Assembly: GCF_964656455.1 (NCBI RefSeq)
Contig: NC_135718.1
Location: forward strand, 130,617,966 to 130,681,965
Length of the DNA stretch: 64,000 bases
Origin: Halichoerus grypus
Lineage: Eukaryota; Chordata; Mammalia; Carnivora; Phocidae
Direction: 5' to 3'
Positions 1 through 12,661 of the stretch are shown one piece after another. A model generated the notes under the pieces. It was not told the origin of the DNA, did not search any database, and was given only the letters and a program-made list of their open reading frames with translations. The position numbers and the translations under genes were made by a program. Numbering within the stretch: position 1 is the first letter of the stretch; the number at the start of each line of letters is the position of its first letter.

Positions 1-2499
1 TTGGACTGATGAAGAAAGAGACCTGAAGACGATCAGTCCCCGCTCCCTCCCCATTTGTCCTCTGGGGCTGGGCTCTGAGCCCGGCCTTCCTCGACCATTT
101 AGAGATGCACTGGACTCCACTATTGATCTGGTGGAGCTGTAAAGCGAAGGAGCAGATGGTCTAGGAAGGGTTGGGTGGCCCTCAAGATGCCTCTGGGGGC
201 ACACCCTCCAGGGGCCACCACATGTTTACAGGCAAATTAGTGACTCATTTGATGAGCCACCTGATCATCCTCGACTGGCCCCTCTCTGCGCCGTCTGGGG
301 GCCTGTGGGGACTCGACTCGGGGATACGGTGTCCTACTCTGGGCTACACAGAGACATACTGATTAGCCACAGAGGGGAGAGGTGCCCCCTAAGTCAACTA
401 GTGAGGATTCCGGGATCTGGCAGATGCTAAAAGAGAGGAAATTGTCCTGTCCCCAATTTTGACCCCTGCCCCCACCAGAAGGGCAGTCGCTGGTGACTGG
501 AGGACACGGCATAGTGATTAAAGCACGGATGGGATGCTGGGAGCAGACCAGCAACCTCTGCTTCTCCGATTGTTCACTGTTTACTTTGAGCAAGTTCCTT
601 AACCTCTGCGGGCATCGTGCGTGAAATGAGAACAATGATAATGACACTTACCCTTCGGGGGGCTAAGTCAGATGAAGCACTCAGCACAGCTCCTGGCCCA
701 CTGGAGACACTTGAATTATTGTTAATAATGTATATAATGATTAATAATAATATTATGAAATACTTTCGTTATTACCAGACAAATTGACCCCACAGGCAAA
801 ACTCAGCCTGGACCCCCAAACATCTACCCCATTCTCTCCTCAGGAGCAGGAGCACCTTAGAAGCTGGCAGTGAGGATCCCCAGGAACCCCCAAATCCATC
901 AGGACCAGGCTCAGCTGATGAAACAGGCAAGAAGATGAAACTTTGGGAATTGTCTCCCCCCATCTAGATCTCAGCTTCATAAGTACTCTTGCTTGTAAGT
1001 ACTCAGTAAGCACTCTCGCTGTGGCTGCAAAGCCCCCCTGGGACGGGCAGGCAGGTGGCAGAGGAATCAGAGAATCTGAGACCCAAGTTACCGGGCTGAT
1101 CTGATCCGGAGGGAACTGTGTCCTTCCCAAGCACCCAGCCCTCACGGCAAGGGCAGCAGCTGTCCTAAAATAGAGTCACAAAGACAGCTGTCTCAATCGA
1201 AAGCAATCCTTGCAAGCATTTCCAGACCCTCGGCCCCTGAGTCAGCCCGTCCCCTGGCCCATCAGCCCCGCGGCCACAGACGCACCATCTCTTCTCTTGG
1301 CAGCCGGTTTCTGCTTGGAGAGAACTTGAGGCCCTCCCTTCAGAGCCCGAGTTGACCTGCATGGCCTCAGAGGGCAAGGCTCACCTCAGATGCTCAGGGC
1401 TGACATGCCAGCCCTAGGGAGACAGACAGACAGACAGACAGACAAGGACAGTGTGGGCAGAGGCAGGAAAGGAAAGGACATCCCGGAAGGGATGAACAGC
1501 ACAAGTTCCCTGAGAAGCGTCATCAGCACGATCAGATGTCTCTCCGTCAGGAACAAAGAAGACCCTGAGCTGGGAGAGCCCCTCGGAGCGGAGCAGAAGG
1601 GCGGGAGGGGAGAGCAGATGGGACCTGGGCAGGCATTCTGGACTCGGAGTCTGGGCAGCAGAACCTCCCCCCTTCCACGTCCTCTCCTTTTCCGGGACTT
1701 CTCACTCAACCCAGGTCTGCCCCGAGCCCCGGCGCCCTCCCCCCGCCCCCAACTCCGGAAGCCACGGAGCTGCGTTCCAGGCTTGGCAGGTCTGGCCATC
1801 TCAAACTCCGAGGCTGGCCTGGCCCAGCCAGCTATTTCAGCATCTGGACCTCTCCCTGGTCTTGCCGATGTGAGCTGGACAGCAGGTGGAGCAGAGCGGG
1901 GAGTGAGACGACAGCGACAGCCTGACAGGGCTGACTGCCGCTGCGAATGGCTGTACCTCCACCTCCAGGCCCCAGCCTGCCCGGGCGCAGCCCCCCACGT
2001 GATAGGAACAGAGCAGAAGAGGTGTGCCACTGACCTGGATGAGCACCTAGCCTCTCAGCGCTGGCAGGAAGCTTGGCCGTCTTTAACCCCTTCACATTAC
2101 CAGTGAGGCTCAGAGAGGGCAGGACACGTAGCCGAGCACACACAGCCAGTCAGTAGCAGCGCCCAGACTACCCTTCAGACATTCAGACCCTCAATCTAGT
2201 GACCTCTTCATGACCTTCACACTGCTGGTTGATTAAAAATGGGCTTGGATCCATAAGTACTGATGTGGAAAGCTGTCCAAGATCTATTAGACAGTTTAAA
2301 AATATTTTGCCAATCATGCTGTAGTGTGCGATCCCATTTTCATAAAATAATACTAGTAACCCACATACTTACATACATGAAAATAATAAACCGGGGGCAC
2401 ATAAGTCAGATTTGTTAAGGGACTTTCACTATCTATTTTTAAATTTTCTCTAGTGTGTGGATATTGTGACAGAGCCCTGTTACTTTCATAAGCTAGGGG
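1..2499. other. Upstream non-coding region
   Basis: No exon could be supported here. The stretch holds one MIR (about 508-735), a weak MIR-like piece near 2050-2180, an AT-rich block around 715-770 and a short CAGA repeat near 1430-1443. The open frames at 1386-2106 overlap on both strands without any recognisable domain, so I treat them as chance. By synteny this should be the interval between NFASC and CNTN2 (inference). Confidence 0.6.
508..735 (+). repeat. MIR SINE (old)
   Basis: Reads like the MIR consensus in forward order: 'catagtgattaaagcacgga', a diverged core with 'gagcaagttccttaacctctg', 'gaaatgagaacaatgataatg', and an AT-rich end. Strongly diverged, as expected for a pan-mammalian element. 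Confidence 0.6.
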
Positions 2500-3620
2500 A
2501 ACAATAAAGATGAACCTGTGGGGCGGGCAAAGGAGGGCCCCTCCATCCCACTTGCCCCGCGCAGCAAGCTGGAGATTTCTGATCCGGACGCCTGCCTGCA
2601 GTAAGGGGACTTCAGGGGGAGGCGAGGAGTTTGCCTCCGTGGGTGTCCAGGGCTTGAGGAGCAAAAGCCACTTTCTGCTCGCGCCGCACCGCACCGCACC
2701 CCTCGCGGGCCCCTTCGGCTCCGGGCTGGGCAGCGATGGGGGGCTGGGGCAGGCAGGCAGACAGCGCCCATGCATTATGGAAGACGCGGGCGCCCTGGCT
2801 TGCTCCCTGGTCCTTAAATGACAGCAAATGAGGTAAAGCCAGAAGGGTGGGGACGGGAAGGGGGCGGGGGGGGGGGGCAGAAGGAAGCCATCTCCGGGGC
2901 CCCCGAGCGTTGGCTGAGGACCGAGCCAGCCAGTGAGCGGAGCCTGGAAGAGGGAGGAGCACATCGTGATGCAGAGATGCTGCAGTGGCTCTGGGCGGGC
3001 GCGCACACACACAGGCGCCCTCGCCCGCCGCCGCCGCCGCCCCCGCCGCCCCAGGAGCGCGGCCCGCGGCCGAGGGGAGCAGGGGAGGAGAGGAGGGCGG
3101 CCCCGGGGGCCAGCGGCCGGGCTGGCTCCGGCTCACCGCCTCGGGCAGCGTCCACCTGCCCCAGCCAACACCCTTCTTTCTCCCCAGGTAGGTGCCAACA
3201 GCTTTTGTCTCCCCCAACTCCGGGGGGGAGGGGAGGGGGGCTTCCCGCCGCTGCCCCGGCTCAGGGGCTCCGGCTCAGTTTCCTTGCAACTTGGGAGGGG
3301 GCAGGGGCAGAGCAGGAGCCCCGGCCCGCAGCGGCTGCGGCCAGTCTGACTTCTCGCCCAGCCCCTGGGGGGCCGGCCACCGGACCGGAGGTCCCCTCCA
3401 CCCTGTCTACGTGGGTGGCATCCTCAGGGGCCTGGCAGGCCGAGCCTGGCCGGGAAGCTGGACCCCAGTGGTGTCCAGGTGTCCAGGAATTCCAGCCGGT
3501 ACGGACACCTGCCTACAGAGAGGGCAGGGCACCCAGGGCCAGGACCAGACGGTCCATGAGGCCAAGCCCCAGACTCTGGCCCGCACACACACACACCCCC
3601 CCCCCCCCCCCCGCCGCCGC
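2500..3620 (+). promoter_or_regulatory. CNTN2: CpG-rich block, probable CNTN2 promoter
   Basis: Dense GC and many CpG dinucleotides, especially about 2680-2720 and 3000-3130, with CCG/GCC runs, stand out from the AT-rich sequence just upstream (2220-2480). The block sits about 9.4 kb before the first coding exon of CNTN2 on the same strand, where a promoter with a non-coding first exon is expected. No TATA box or exact start site can be fixed from sequence alone. Confidence 0.55.
2930..3187 (+). other. CNTN2: Possible CNTN2 non-coding exon 1
   Basis: A strong splice donor, CCCCAG followed by gtaggt, falls at 3187/3188 inside the CpG-rich block. CNTN2 genes have a 5'UTR exon far upstream of the exon with the start codon, so this donor is the best candidate for its end. 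The 5' boundary given is only indicative, and another donor in the island is possible. Confidence 0.4.
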
Positions 3621-6600
3621 CTCCCCCAGGAGTCCCTGGGTGGAATTGAGCCTGACCATCCAGACCTGAGGTGGCCTTGGGTCTACCTCTGTGGGGTGAC
3701 CCCTTTGCAAAGTCTTGCTTCAGTTAGAAGCTGTGGAAGAGAGAGGGGGGAGTGGAACTCAAGTTTGGGCAAAAGCTTGTCCAGGAGTGGGGACTTAGGG
3801 AAGAGAAACTGAGGCAAGTCACATCCCCAAGGGTGAGAAGCTGGGAAGCCAGGGCTGAAATTCCTTTTCTTCCCCACCCAACCTTGCCTTCTCCCCAGAT
3901 CCCTCCCCTCCTCCTCACTGGTGGGAGGGAAGGATTGGCATCAAGTTTGCCTTTCCCTAGAGGAAAGGGGCCCGGGGAGAAGGGGGGAGGGCTCATCTTA
4001 GAGGGTCCAGAAAGAGAGAGTACCATGGGGCTTACATCACCCACCAGAGAGGTGGGGGAAGCAGCCTCAGCCGGTGTCCAGAGCTGAATCCTGTTGCCTT
4101 CCCCAGGAGGGATTCCCAGGTATGGGAAACAAGAAAGGGGGTGAGATGACACAGCGCCTGTGGAAGGGGACAGTCCAGGTGCTACATGGAGACAAAGTCG
4201 GGACCCTTCAGCCACACAACACTGGGGGCTGAGCCTGTGTCCCGGGAGGAAAAGCTGTCAGTCAAGGTTGTCTGGAGGTTTGGGAATCCAGGCAGACCAG
4301 GAGAGGGTGGCCCGTGAGAAGGGCAGGTTCTCTGGCCCCCAAAGTACTTGCCCTTAACGTTCCCCCTTCTCCAACAATCAGCCTGTGACTGGTCAGACCC
4401 CATTGCCCTTCCTTTCAGCCTGACTCCCCCAGAACCCCCAGCCCCCTTCCCAGCCCAGGTAGCATCCTTTTCCCTCTGTTCAGAGGGGAGCAGAAGAAGA
4501 ACAGCCCGAATAACCCAGTCCCTCAGGGGGCTCCCAAGATCTCCTTCTGGGCTGCAGCCTGAGGCTCCTCCCCTGACCCTCTGGCCAGAGAGATGCTCTG
4601 TCCACTTAGCCTGCCGTTCACCCTCGGAGGAACCAGATGAGCCACTGGAGATCAAGGGCAGCAAAGAGTGGGCCACCTGTGGGAGAGGCTGATGGGACCC
4701 TGGCTCCTGAGGGTGGAGCAGGGAAATGGTACCCTGACTCCTGGCCTTGGGAGGAGGGACCTCTGCCCCCCACCCCCAGAGCCGGCAGCATCCAAGCCCC
4801 TCCCCAGGGTGCCTCACCAGTTAACCCCTTTCTAGCCAGGCTGCAAAACTACTCAAGCAAGGCTTTTGCCACAAGGTCAGAGTTATTCCTAATTTCCCAT
4901 GGGATCTATCGGGAGTCCTCAGCCAGCAGAAGGGAGGCAGGAGACAGATGGGAAGGGGGCATCAAAGTCACATAAGGTTCACCCGTCCTTCTGGTGCTCC
5001 CCAGCGGGAAGGGAAGCAGAGGCACCCAGGCGGACAGGTGCCTGGAGCTGGGTCCCCTGCTCTTTCAACTCTTACAACTCGTTCATCTTCTACTCCCCGC
5101 CTGGCCAAGCTCTTCGCTCACACTCCCTTCCCTGGCCGAGTGTACCCCTCCAGCCTCAGGTCTCAACCTCCCTCCACACCATTGCCCTGCCAGATTTCAC
5201 TCCTTATGCAACTCTCTTCCAGCACCTTCTCTGCCGGCAGTTGTTTAAATAGAGACACATGTAGGTTAGGCTTCTGTGTTCAATGGGATGGTTGTACATA
5301 TTGTCTCTGACTGACCAAATTTAGTCCTCAGGAGCGAGTACGCAGAATGGGGTCTCCCCAGGGCACCCTCTCGGACCCTGAGGCCATGAGGGAAGCAATA
5401 CATTTGGGGTGGGTGGGAGGATGTATGTGTCCTACCCCCGCCCCCACATCCTCAAGCCAAATGTTTGTGAGAAAGCATATCTCAAAGATGATCTCTAAAC
5501 CTGACCGTGGGTGGTATTTGTGATCTAGGGAAGATTCCTAGGGCAGAACCAGGGGGCTGAGGAAGAGGTGGGCGATACACAGGGAAAGAAGAACCAGAGC
5601 AAAGAATATGCCAGTGGAACAGGAGGGATTGAAGTCAGACTGCTATAGACACCTCCTAGCCAGGAAGATGAGCCATGAGGAGGAGGGGCAATCTCCTCTC
5701 CAGGGACTATTCAGAGGGTTTGACGACTGGGGTCTGGTCCACAGCTAGACAGCCCTGACTGGAGGCAGATGTGGGGTGGACGGCCCTCTAAATTCCTTCC
5801 AGCGTCGGGTTATGTTCTTTCAAAAGGTAACGGGGTGACTCATAAGAAGATAGACATCCTTTTCAGCCCCTTACGCAGGCCGGCCATCTCTCATTCTTTT
5901 GAACCACCCTAATCTAGACCAACCTCTCCCACTCGCCTCACAGGGGCGTTTGCGAACCTGGAAAGTTCATGGGAGTTTCTGTGGACTCTGTGCCCTGATG
6001 GTAACCATCTTGGAGTAGAGAAGTCCTTTCTTTGGCTTAATGACTTCTCTTGGTGCAAAATGAGCCCATGTTTCCATGTTTACCCAAAGATGATGCAAAG
6101 GTGTGACGCTGTCACCCAAAACTGAGCGCCCCCTGCCCCAGGACACGTGCAAGCCCAAGCGCACCTCAGCACCCTTCTCATCTAACGAGCCCGCCCCCAC
6201 CCCGCAACCATCCAGATGAACCTGCTGGATCTCCTCAAGCCCTAGCCCACATCCTCTCAAAGTGTGCCGGCCTCCTAGACCAAGAGGCCCCCCATCCTGC
6301 GTTTGGCTGGAAGGCAGCCTTCCTGAGGTACTGCCCAAGAGACACGGTTAATCTGGGCCCCGGAGCAGAAACCAATCTGAGGGGAGGAGCAGGTCCAAAT
6401 GCACCCCCACCAGGCTTGGCTCTGAACCAGCCTGCAGGAAACTGTCCAGGAATTGGGGGGAGTCTCCCCTCTGCATAGGGAAATTGGTCCGCTGATTTCT
6501 TCCTAATATGGTTCTTTAGAACCAAGCTGAAACAATCGTCCTACTCCTGGCCTCAAAAAGGGATGGTCCTTCCAAAACCCTTGCTCAATCTGTCCCACTC

Positions 6601-7649
6601 CACACTAGCAGGGGAGTAGGGAAAATCTGGGTCTGGGTATGGCTTGCCCCTTACCATGAGCTCCTCCCAGGAGGATGCAAAGCTCTCCCTTCTTCCACTC
6701 CCCACTCTGAGGGGTCTCTCCAGGGGAGAGAGAGCCAGGGCAGGAGAGTCAGAGACTCCAGGCTGCAGAGGAAGGGCCAGACTCCCCTGGTGCTGAAAGC
6801 TCAGACAAATGCGGGAGCCTGGGGTCACAGCTCCCCCCAGAGGGCACAGCAGTGCCGTGGCTAGGGGCTCGGAACCAGCTGCTAGTACAAAGAACCTGCG
6901 GAAAAAACTGGGGAGTGGGAAGGGAGGGAGCACATAGAGGGGGCTGGGGAGAGACCCAGCTGCACAACTCCCCTGTCCCCACCCAGTCCCTGTCCCCCAC
7001 TGGGGACTGAGGAGGTCCCCATCCCACCCAAATCTGTCCTAAGGACCTCCTCCAGTTCAGGGCACCAGCCTTTCCCACCGAGACCTTTCCACCACTACCC
7101 TCCTCCCCCAGCAGCTCCGGCCCTTCCTGGCCTGTGGCCCCACCAGGCCACCGCACACCCCTGTCCTTCCAGAGAGGTGTGGAGTGGTTCAGACGTTCCT
7201 GGAGGACGGTGACCTATCCCGGGTGGCTGTTCCCTCCCTAGGCAGAGTGCCCCTCCCATCCTGGACCCTGCAGGCAGGAGGTGGGGGTGGTCAAGGAGCA
7301 GGGCCTGCTGGGAGCGCCCATGTGCATGTCCTCACCAGGTGCCCTCCTGAACACACGCGCTCTGGGTGTGATTCTATGTGCTTGTGCCCTCGTCTCGGGT
7401 GGTGTGCTTGCAGCTACCTGCCCGGGCCTGTTGCACGTGTGGGGCAGAGCGGAGGAAGGCGCCTGCCCAGGGAGACTGTGGGAATCCGTCAGCGTCCCAC
7501 ACGTTTGTGAGCGCCGCCCGAATGTCATGACCGTGTGGGAGTGAGTCTGCCTCGGGCGGCGTCTGTGTGTGTCCCTCGGTGTGCCGGGGCCCATGCTGGA
7601 GGTCCCGGGAGGGTTCTCAGCGGTAAGATCCGATCTTCTGAGTACTCGC

Positions 7650-7845
7650 TATGGCCAGGCCTGCTGCTGACCTCCCCAGGGCCCCTTCTCATCCCCATTT
7701 TGCAGGTGGGGAAACTGAGGCTTGGAGAGGGTAGGTAATGAATGTAAGAGGTAGGGTTATGCTAGTTAGTTGTATGCGAACTAGTAAGGGCCAGGCCGGT
7801 TGGCACAGAGCCCACGCTGTTAACCACTGTGCTGCGCCGCAGGAT
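7650..7845 (-). repeat. MIR SINE (old), reverse
   Basis: Contains the reverse-complement MIR landmarks 'ccccattttgcaggtgggg', 'aaactgaggcttggagagg' and 'cacgctgttaaccactgtgc' in the right order. Confidence 0.75.
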
Positions 7846-8285
7846 GGAGGATGGTGGGTAGCTGACGGGCTCCCGCAGTACTTCTTGGCTTATAATAAGT
7901 CACTTAGTCTCTGCCCTCAACTGGGCTCCAAACTTCCCCTTATCCTACCAGCACCCATTTGAAAGTCGCCAAACCCCTCAATACTCAAATCTCCATTATC
8001 CAGGGGAAGGAGAGACAGAGTCAGGGCCAGGAGCTGGGTGTCCCAAGTGGTCGCATTCAGGCAGAGTGTATCTGTCATTTTCTAGCTGGTTCTGTGCAGG
8101 GGTCCTCAGCCCAGAAAACCCTGTCGCGTGCTGGAGTCTGGCTCACAGCTTTCCGTCCTGCAGCTCTCCCCCAGGCCCTTTGTTTCCTGCACCCAGCAAT
8201 TCAGCCCACTTCCCCTGGTGCCCCCGAACCCCGAAGCAGCCCATTCCCTCACGTGCTGCCGCCGCACAGGACCAGCCCCTGACGG

Positions 8286-8346
8286 TGCCAGCCTGCACCC
8301 GCCTGTGCCAGCCTGCGCCAGCCTGCGCCCCTGCACCCCTGCACCG
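8286..8346. repeat. Minisatellite-like GCC/CTG-rich tract
   Basis: Imperfect units of the type 'gtgccagcctgc' and 'cccctgcacc' repeat several times in about 60 bp. Short and degenerate. Confidence 0.5.
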
Positions 8347-8687
8347 GGGCAGCTGGCCTGGGCCAGGCTTGGCTGGCTCCGGGCTCAGAGGGCCGGCTCT
8401 GGGCCTGGCATAGCTCCACTCCTGCCTTGCTCCCGACAAAAAGGCCTCCTCCCCCCTGGGCATTCTAGAATGTGTCATAGGGCAGATGGTATAGGGAAAT
8501 GACTGGGCCACTTAGTGGGTCAGGAAGCTCTGCAAAGGCTGTGTGTTCATCACTCTCTCCCCAGGGCTTAGCACCATGCCTGGCACGTGGTAATACACGC
8601 TGGAAGGGAAAGGGATGTGGGGCAAACCTGGAAGCCAGCTGCGTCACCTTCAGGGAGGCAAGAAACTCAAACTTTGACCCAGGTTCC

Positions 8688-8728
8688 GTGTGTGTGTGTG
8701 TGTGTGTGTATGTGTGTGTGTGTGTGTA
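8688..8728. repeat. (TG)n microsatellite
   Basis: About 41 bp of TG dinucleotide with one interrupting TA, in CNTN2 intron 1. Confidence 0.95.
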
Positions 8729-9097
8729 TTCACACAAGTCCTTGGCACACAGTGGAGTCAATGTACATCTGATTGGCCTGACTGGTCTCTAGTGCTCCCC
8801 AAAGGCAGCCCCAGGAGCTCCTCTATCCCAGCCCCTCCCCAGGCCATGTCCCTTCTGAGGCAGGTCTCAGTCCCCAGGGGGTGCCCAGGGCCGTCAGCCC
8901 AAGGTAACTGATAAAAGTCTGGATTAAACTGAAGTGTAGAATGAGCAGTGGGATTGTGTTATTCATGATGTACGCCTGTGGTAAGAGCTAACAGGTAATT
9001 CTGACCACTGCGGTGAGAAGTGCTCCAGGGTGAGTGGTCCTCCTGGCAGGTCACAGAGAAACAAGGCAGGAACTGGGTTGTCATGCCCCGTGCTGGG

Positions 9098-9280
9098 GAC
9101 ACACACTCACACACACACACACACCAGACATACACGTAAACGGACACAGACCCACGCATAGACACAGAGACCAAACCACACATATACGCAGGGACATCGA
9201 GACACAGCACACAGATGCGAATAAACATCACACACCTGCGTGTGCTCACACGTGCACACCCCCCACACACACACTCGCCA
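9098..9280. repeat. CA-rich degenerate simple repeat
   Basis: Starts with a pure CACACA run (about 9106-9124) and continues as mixed 'acacagac' and 'cacacac' units. CA-rich low-complexity DNA, not coding. Confidence 0.8.
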
Positions 9281-9321
9281 GCACTGCTTGTGGGCAGCAC
9301 CAGACTCCTGCCCCGGAGCCT

Positions 9322-9350
9322 CCAGCCCCAGCCCCAGCCCCAGCCCCAGC
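9322..9350. repeat. (CCCCAG)n hexanucleotide tandem
   Basis: Between four and five consecutive CCCCAG units. Confidence 0.9.
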
Positions 9351-10027
9351 TCCCTCGGTCATCTGCTTCTGCTTTGCTCGGGCACACTCAGGATGAGCGC
9401 ACACTCAGGATGAGCCCGGAGCCCAGCCCAGGCTCCTCCCCGCGCGCACCCTGCCCCCTCCCTGAGCTCCCAGGAGTGGCAGGCAGACAAAGGGCAGGAA
9501 GCAAACGATGATGGAGCACCTTCTCTGTGCCAGACCCCAGGACGCGCCGCACCAGCACCGAGGGGCGTTTTCAAACTTTTTGGAACCAAGGAACCCTTTG
9601 TTTAAAGGGAACTTCCAGGAGGTGAAGCGGGTACAAGTGGACCTGCTCTGGCTGAAATGGGGAAGGGATCTGGAGCCCCATCCTCTCTCCACTCCCCCAT
9701 CCGAACCGTGACCCCAAGGCAAGTCCAAACAGCCCCGGACTTCTGCAGGGCGCTCCATCACCTCCTTTCCCATTCAGAACAGCTCTGGAACCTAAGTGTT
9801 AGGACGCCCACGTGGTAGATGAGCAGACCGAGCTTCCCCCGGGAGGAATAACGTGTCCGGGCTCACAAAGCTGTGAGGAAAGGAAGGCATATCACTGACT
9901 CTTATCTGTGGATTCCAAAGCCTGTGATGGTTCGCAGTGCCCTCGTGGCTCCCTATCAGGAGCATAGCATCCAGGGCCATACTTCTAGATTCTTCCATGA
10001 CAAAACACCCTGCTGACCTTAGAGACC

Positions 10028-10270
10028 TGAGTGTGTGTGAGAGAGAGAGAGAGTGTGCGTGTGTGTGTGTGTGAGGGTATGTGAGTGTGTATGTGAAGGT
10101 GTGTGGGGAAGAGAGTGGGAGTATGTGTGAAAGTGTATAAAAGTGTCTGAGAAAGTATGTGAGACAAAGAGACGGAGTGTGCGTGTGTGCATGTGAGAGG
10201 GTGTGTCCGAGACAGAGTGAGTGTGTCCGTGAGCCTCTGAGTATATGAGAGAGAGAGTGTGTGTAAGGGT
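10028..10270. repeat. GT/GA-rich degenerate simple repeat
   Basis: About 240 bp of alternating 'gtgtgtg' and 'gagagag' blocks separated by short variable pieces. The long reverse-strand frames here (rich in Thr, His, Ser, Leu) are only translations of this repeat. Confidence 0.85.
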
Positions 10271-11794
10271 GTGTGGCCTGGGGAGTTGGCCCTCGGGCAG
10301 CCCTTGGGGAGCATGAAGCCTGGCGCCCCCGAATCAGCTCTGCGGAGAGTGGGAGCGTGCGACAGCTGTGTCCACTGCTGGAGGAGCTGGTCACAGCTGC
10401 TCGCCATCAGTTAAATGTGACCCACAAGTCACACCTACTGTTCGCGGGGCACTTTGCTGGGCACCGGCCATACCAAGATGAAGGAGCCGGTCTCTGCCCT
10501 TGGGGAGCCACAGGCTCTGAATGGAGGCAGCCGCACCTCCACGGGTGGGCGCCAAGGGTCTAGTCGCGAGCAGAGCTGCAGTCTGTGTGCCTGTGGGGGC
10601 CTCTGAGGGCCTCTGAGGGGCTTCCTGGCCAGTGCAGAATTTCTGTGCTCCAGTCTGGAACTGAAAGTGGCGAGGACAGAGGGGGTGCCTGGGCATGGGG
10701 AGGCGGCACCTGGGCGCCTTCCTGACAAAGGGAAGTGGATATGAGGCTGGCCGTGGGGCAGAAGAGGGAGTGCCAGATGTTTAAACAGCACTGCCCCACT
10801 GCCACCCCCACCAACACCCAGCTTCTCAGCCCACAGCCTCCCTGACTCCCCCTCCCTCCCCCAGCCTTGGCTGTAAAGGAGGCTGAGAAAGGCTGCAGGC
10901 GGCCAGATGTTGAGGTTTAAAGGGGTTTGGGAGCCCTTTCTTTCCAAAGGACTAGAGCATGAAGTGAGACCAGGAGATCCTGGGCTTGCCTTGGTCTTTA
11001 GACCCTGCACTGGCCGTGGCGGCAGACTCTGAAGTCATCTGCAGCCTGCCTTCCCCTTTCCCCGCCGTCCCCCCTTCAGAGGACAGCATCCCAGGCCCTC
11101 AGCCACACTGCATTCTCTGGGGGCACTGCAGTTTCAGAGCCAGCAGGGACCTTAGAGCACCCATCTTACAGATGAAGACACTCAGACCCAGAGATGGTGT
11201 GGATCTTGCCGCCGGGCTCTCCCCCAGTCTCAGCCCCCTCCCCCTTTTCAGGCTTCTGGAAAGGCACAAGGAAGAGAAACAGAATCTGCATCTGGGTTAT
11301 CTGCTCCCCGTGGCAGCTCTGACGGGGAGCCCTGGGAGCCCAGTGACCCAGGCTCCCTCTAAAACCGAAAAGCAGACCCCTGAGATTCCACACTAGCCCC
11401 AGAACTCAGAACGCCAGCCTGGAGATGGGGAGCAGATGGAAAGGCTGGGCCTGCCCGCCCCTCTCAGGATGAGGCCCCATCTCGCTTCCTGATGGAGGGG
11501 AGCTCTGACTTGCTCTGGGTGCCCCCGCCCAGGGAACAGGTTCTCCAGAGCTCTAGGATTTAACCAAGCCTCTGTATAAGAGGAAGGCTCCTCTGGGAGC
11601 CACATTAACTCTTGGATCCTAGAAGGCCTGTGGGGGCCCATCAGCCCTCCTAGCTGGGGAGCACTGCTGATGGGGCCAAGGCTAGGGCTCCATGGTGCAC
11701 AGAACATAAGTGCCTCACCTGGGGCCCAGGTGAGAGGGTATGAATAAACCAGTGAAACTCCTCCTCACTGCTAGAAAAACAAGGAAGACCCTGA

Positions 11795-12016
11795 CATTTT
11801 TTTTTTTGTTTAAGATTTTATTTATTTGACAGAGAGAGACAGCAAGAGAGGGAATACAAACAGGGGGAGTGGGAGAGGGAGAACCAGGCTTCCCGCTGAG
11901 CAGCGAGCCCTATGCGGGGCTCGATGTGGGGCTCGATTCGGGGCTCGATCCCAGGACCTGAGATCATGACCTGAGCCAAAGGCAGATGCTTAACGACTGA
12001 GCCACCCAGGCACCCC
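11795..12016 (-). mobile_element. CAN SINE (tRNA-Lys derived), reverse
   Basis: Runs poly-T, 'taagattttatttatttgac', a GA-rich body, 'gatcatgacctgagcc', then the head as 'actgagccacccaggcaccc': a carnivore SINE on the minus strand. An 8-bp duplication GACCCTGA flanks it at 11787-11794 and 12017-12024. The B-box region 'ggggctcgat' occurs three times at an exact 12-bp step (11916, 11928, 11940), unlike the other copies. Confidence 0.93.
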
Positions 12017-12591
12017 GACCCTGAGAGACTTAATGCAGCTTCCAGAGGGGCTTATCACCCCCAAACCCTGGCAGCTGTGGGGGAGGGGCAGGGGAAACTG
12101 GGGCCCAAACCCTGGAGGAGGAAGATGCTCCCCACCACCCAGGCAGGGCCCTGTTCTCTTCTGGACCCTACATCAAGAGCTATTACCACTGAGGGGCAGG
12201 TGGGTTCTTGCCTCCCAATTAGTTACTGCTTTTACTTCCCGAGCAAACCCCTGCTGGCTGCGGTGGGGGGGGGGGGGGCCGCATATACAGGGCAGAGCCA
12301 GACTCCCAGGGGGCCCCTTGTAGGCATGCAGCCCGGAAAGAGCTCCTCTGTAACAGCCAAGCCCCTTCCCCTGGGGGCTTGGGGAGGGTGAGTGCGGAGC
12401 AATTCCGGCCTCGGGGAGAAGCACTGCCTACTTACCGGGGAGCCAGGAAGGAGCCGGGAGGGGCTCTCCTCGGCTCAGAGTCCTCCCCATCCTCTGCCTC
12501 CTCAGGTCCTTCTCAGCCTCCAGCTGGACTCTCCCCGCGCTGGGCTGAGCCTCCTCTCCTCTGCCCCCCATTGCCGCCCAGGACACCCACC

Positions 12592-12661
12592 ATGGGGACA
12601 CCCACCAGGAGGAAGTCACACCTGCTGCTGCTGGTCGCTGTGGTCCTTGTCTCCTTTCCAG
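12592..12661 (+). CDS. CNTN2: CNTN2 coding exon 1 of 22 (start codon, signal peptide)
   Basis: Residues 1-24: MGT start, two Arg and a Lys, then a Leu/Val-rich signal core. The donor is CCAG then gtatga. The exon also carries 5'UTR; its acceptor is probably the 'cctcag' ending at 12505, though other nearby AGs are possible. Confidence 0.93.

Larger units (their letters stand above)
3188..12505 (+). other. CNTN2: CNTN2 intron 1 (inferred)
   Basis: About 9.3 kb without supportable coding sequence. It contains one MIR, CA/TG-rich simple repeats between 8.7 and 10.3 kb and one CAN SINE. The remainder is unique GC-rich sequence in which I see no clear element. Extent depends on the exon 1 donor and the exon 2 acceptor, both inferred. 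Confidence 0.45.

Noticed and set aside
1..400. Possible 3' end of NFASC, the expected upstream neighbour
   Set aside because: No NFASC-like coding sequence or convincing poly(A) signal seen; in human the gap between the genes is roughly 20 kb, so it should lie outside.
1386..2106. Overlapping open frames of 214 and 238 codons on both strands
   Set aside because: Both are low-complexity, have no domain and shadow each other in GC-rich DNA; no splice or homology support.
2353..3812. Several long frames (up to 283 codons) in the CpG-rich block
   Set aside because: GC-rich DNA has few stops; the translations are Pro/Arg/Ala/Gly runs on both strands. Treated as promoter and 5'UTR.
9322..9350. 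Short regular repeat as a CRISPR-like array
   Set aside because: It is a hexanucleotide tandem without spacers in a mammalian intron.
9792..10407. Thr/His/Ser/Leu-rich frames of 140-200 codons on the - strand
   Set aside because: Translations of a GT/GA simple repeat.
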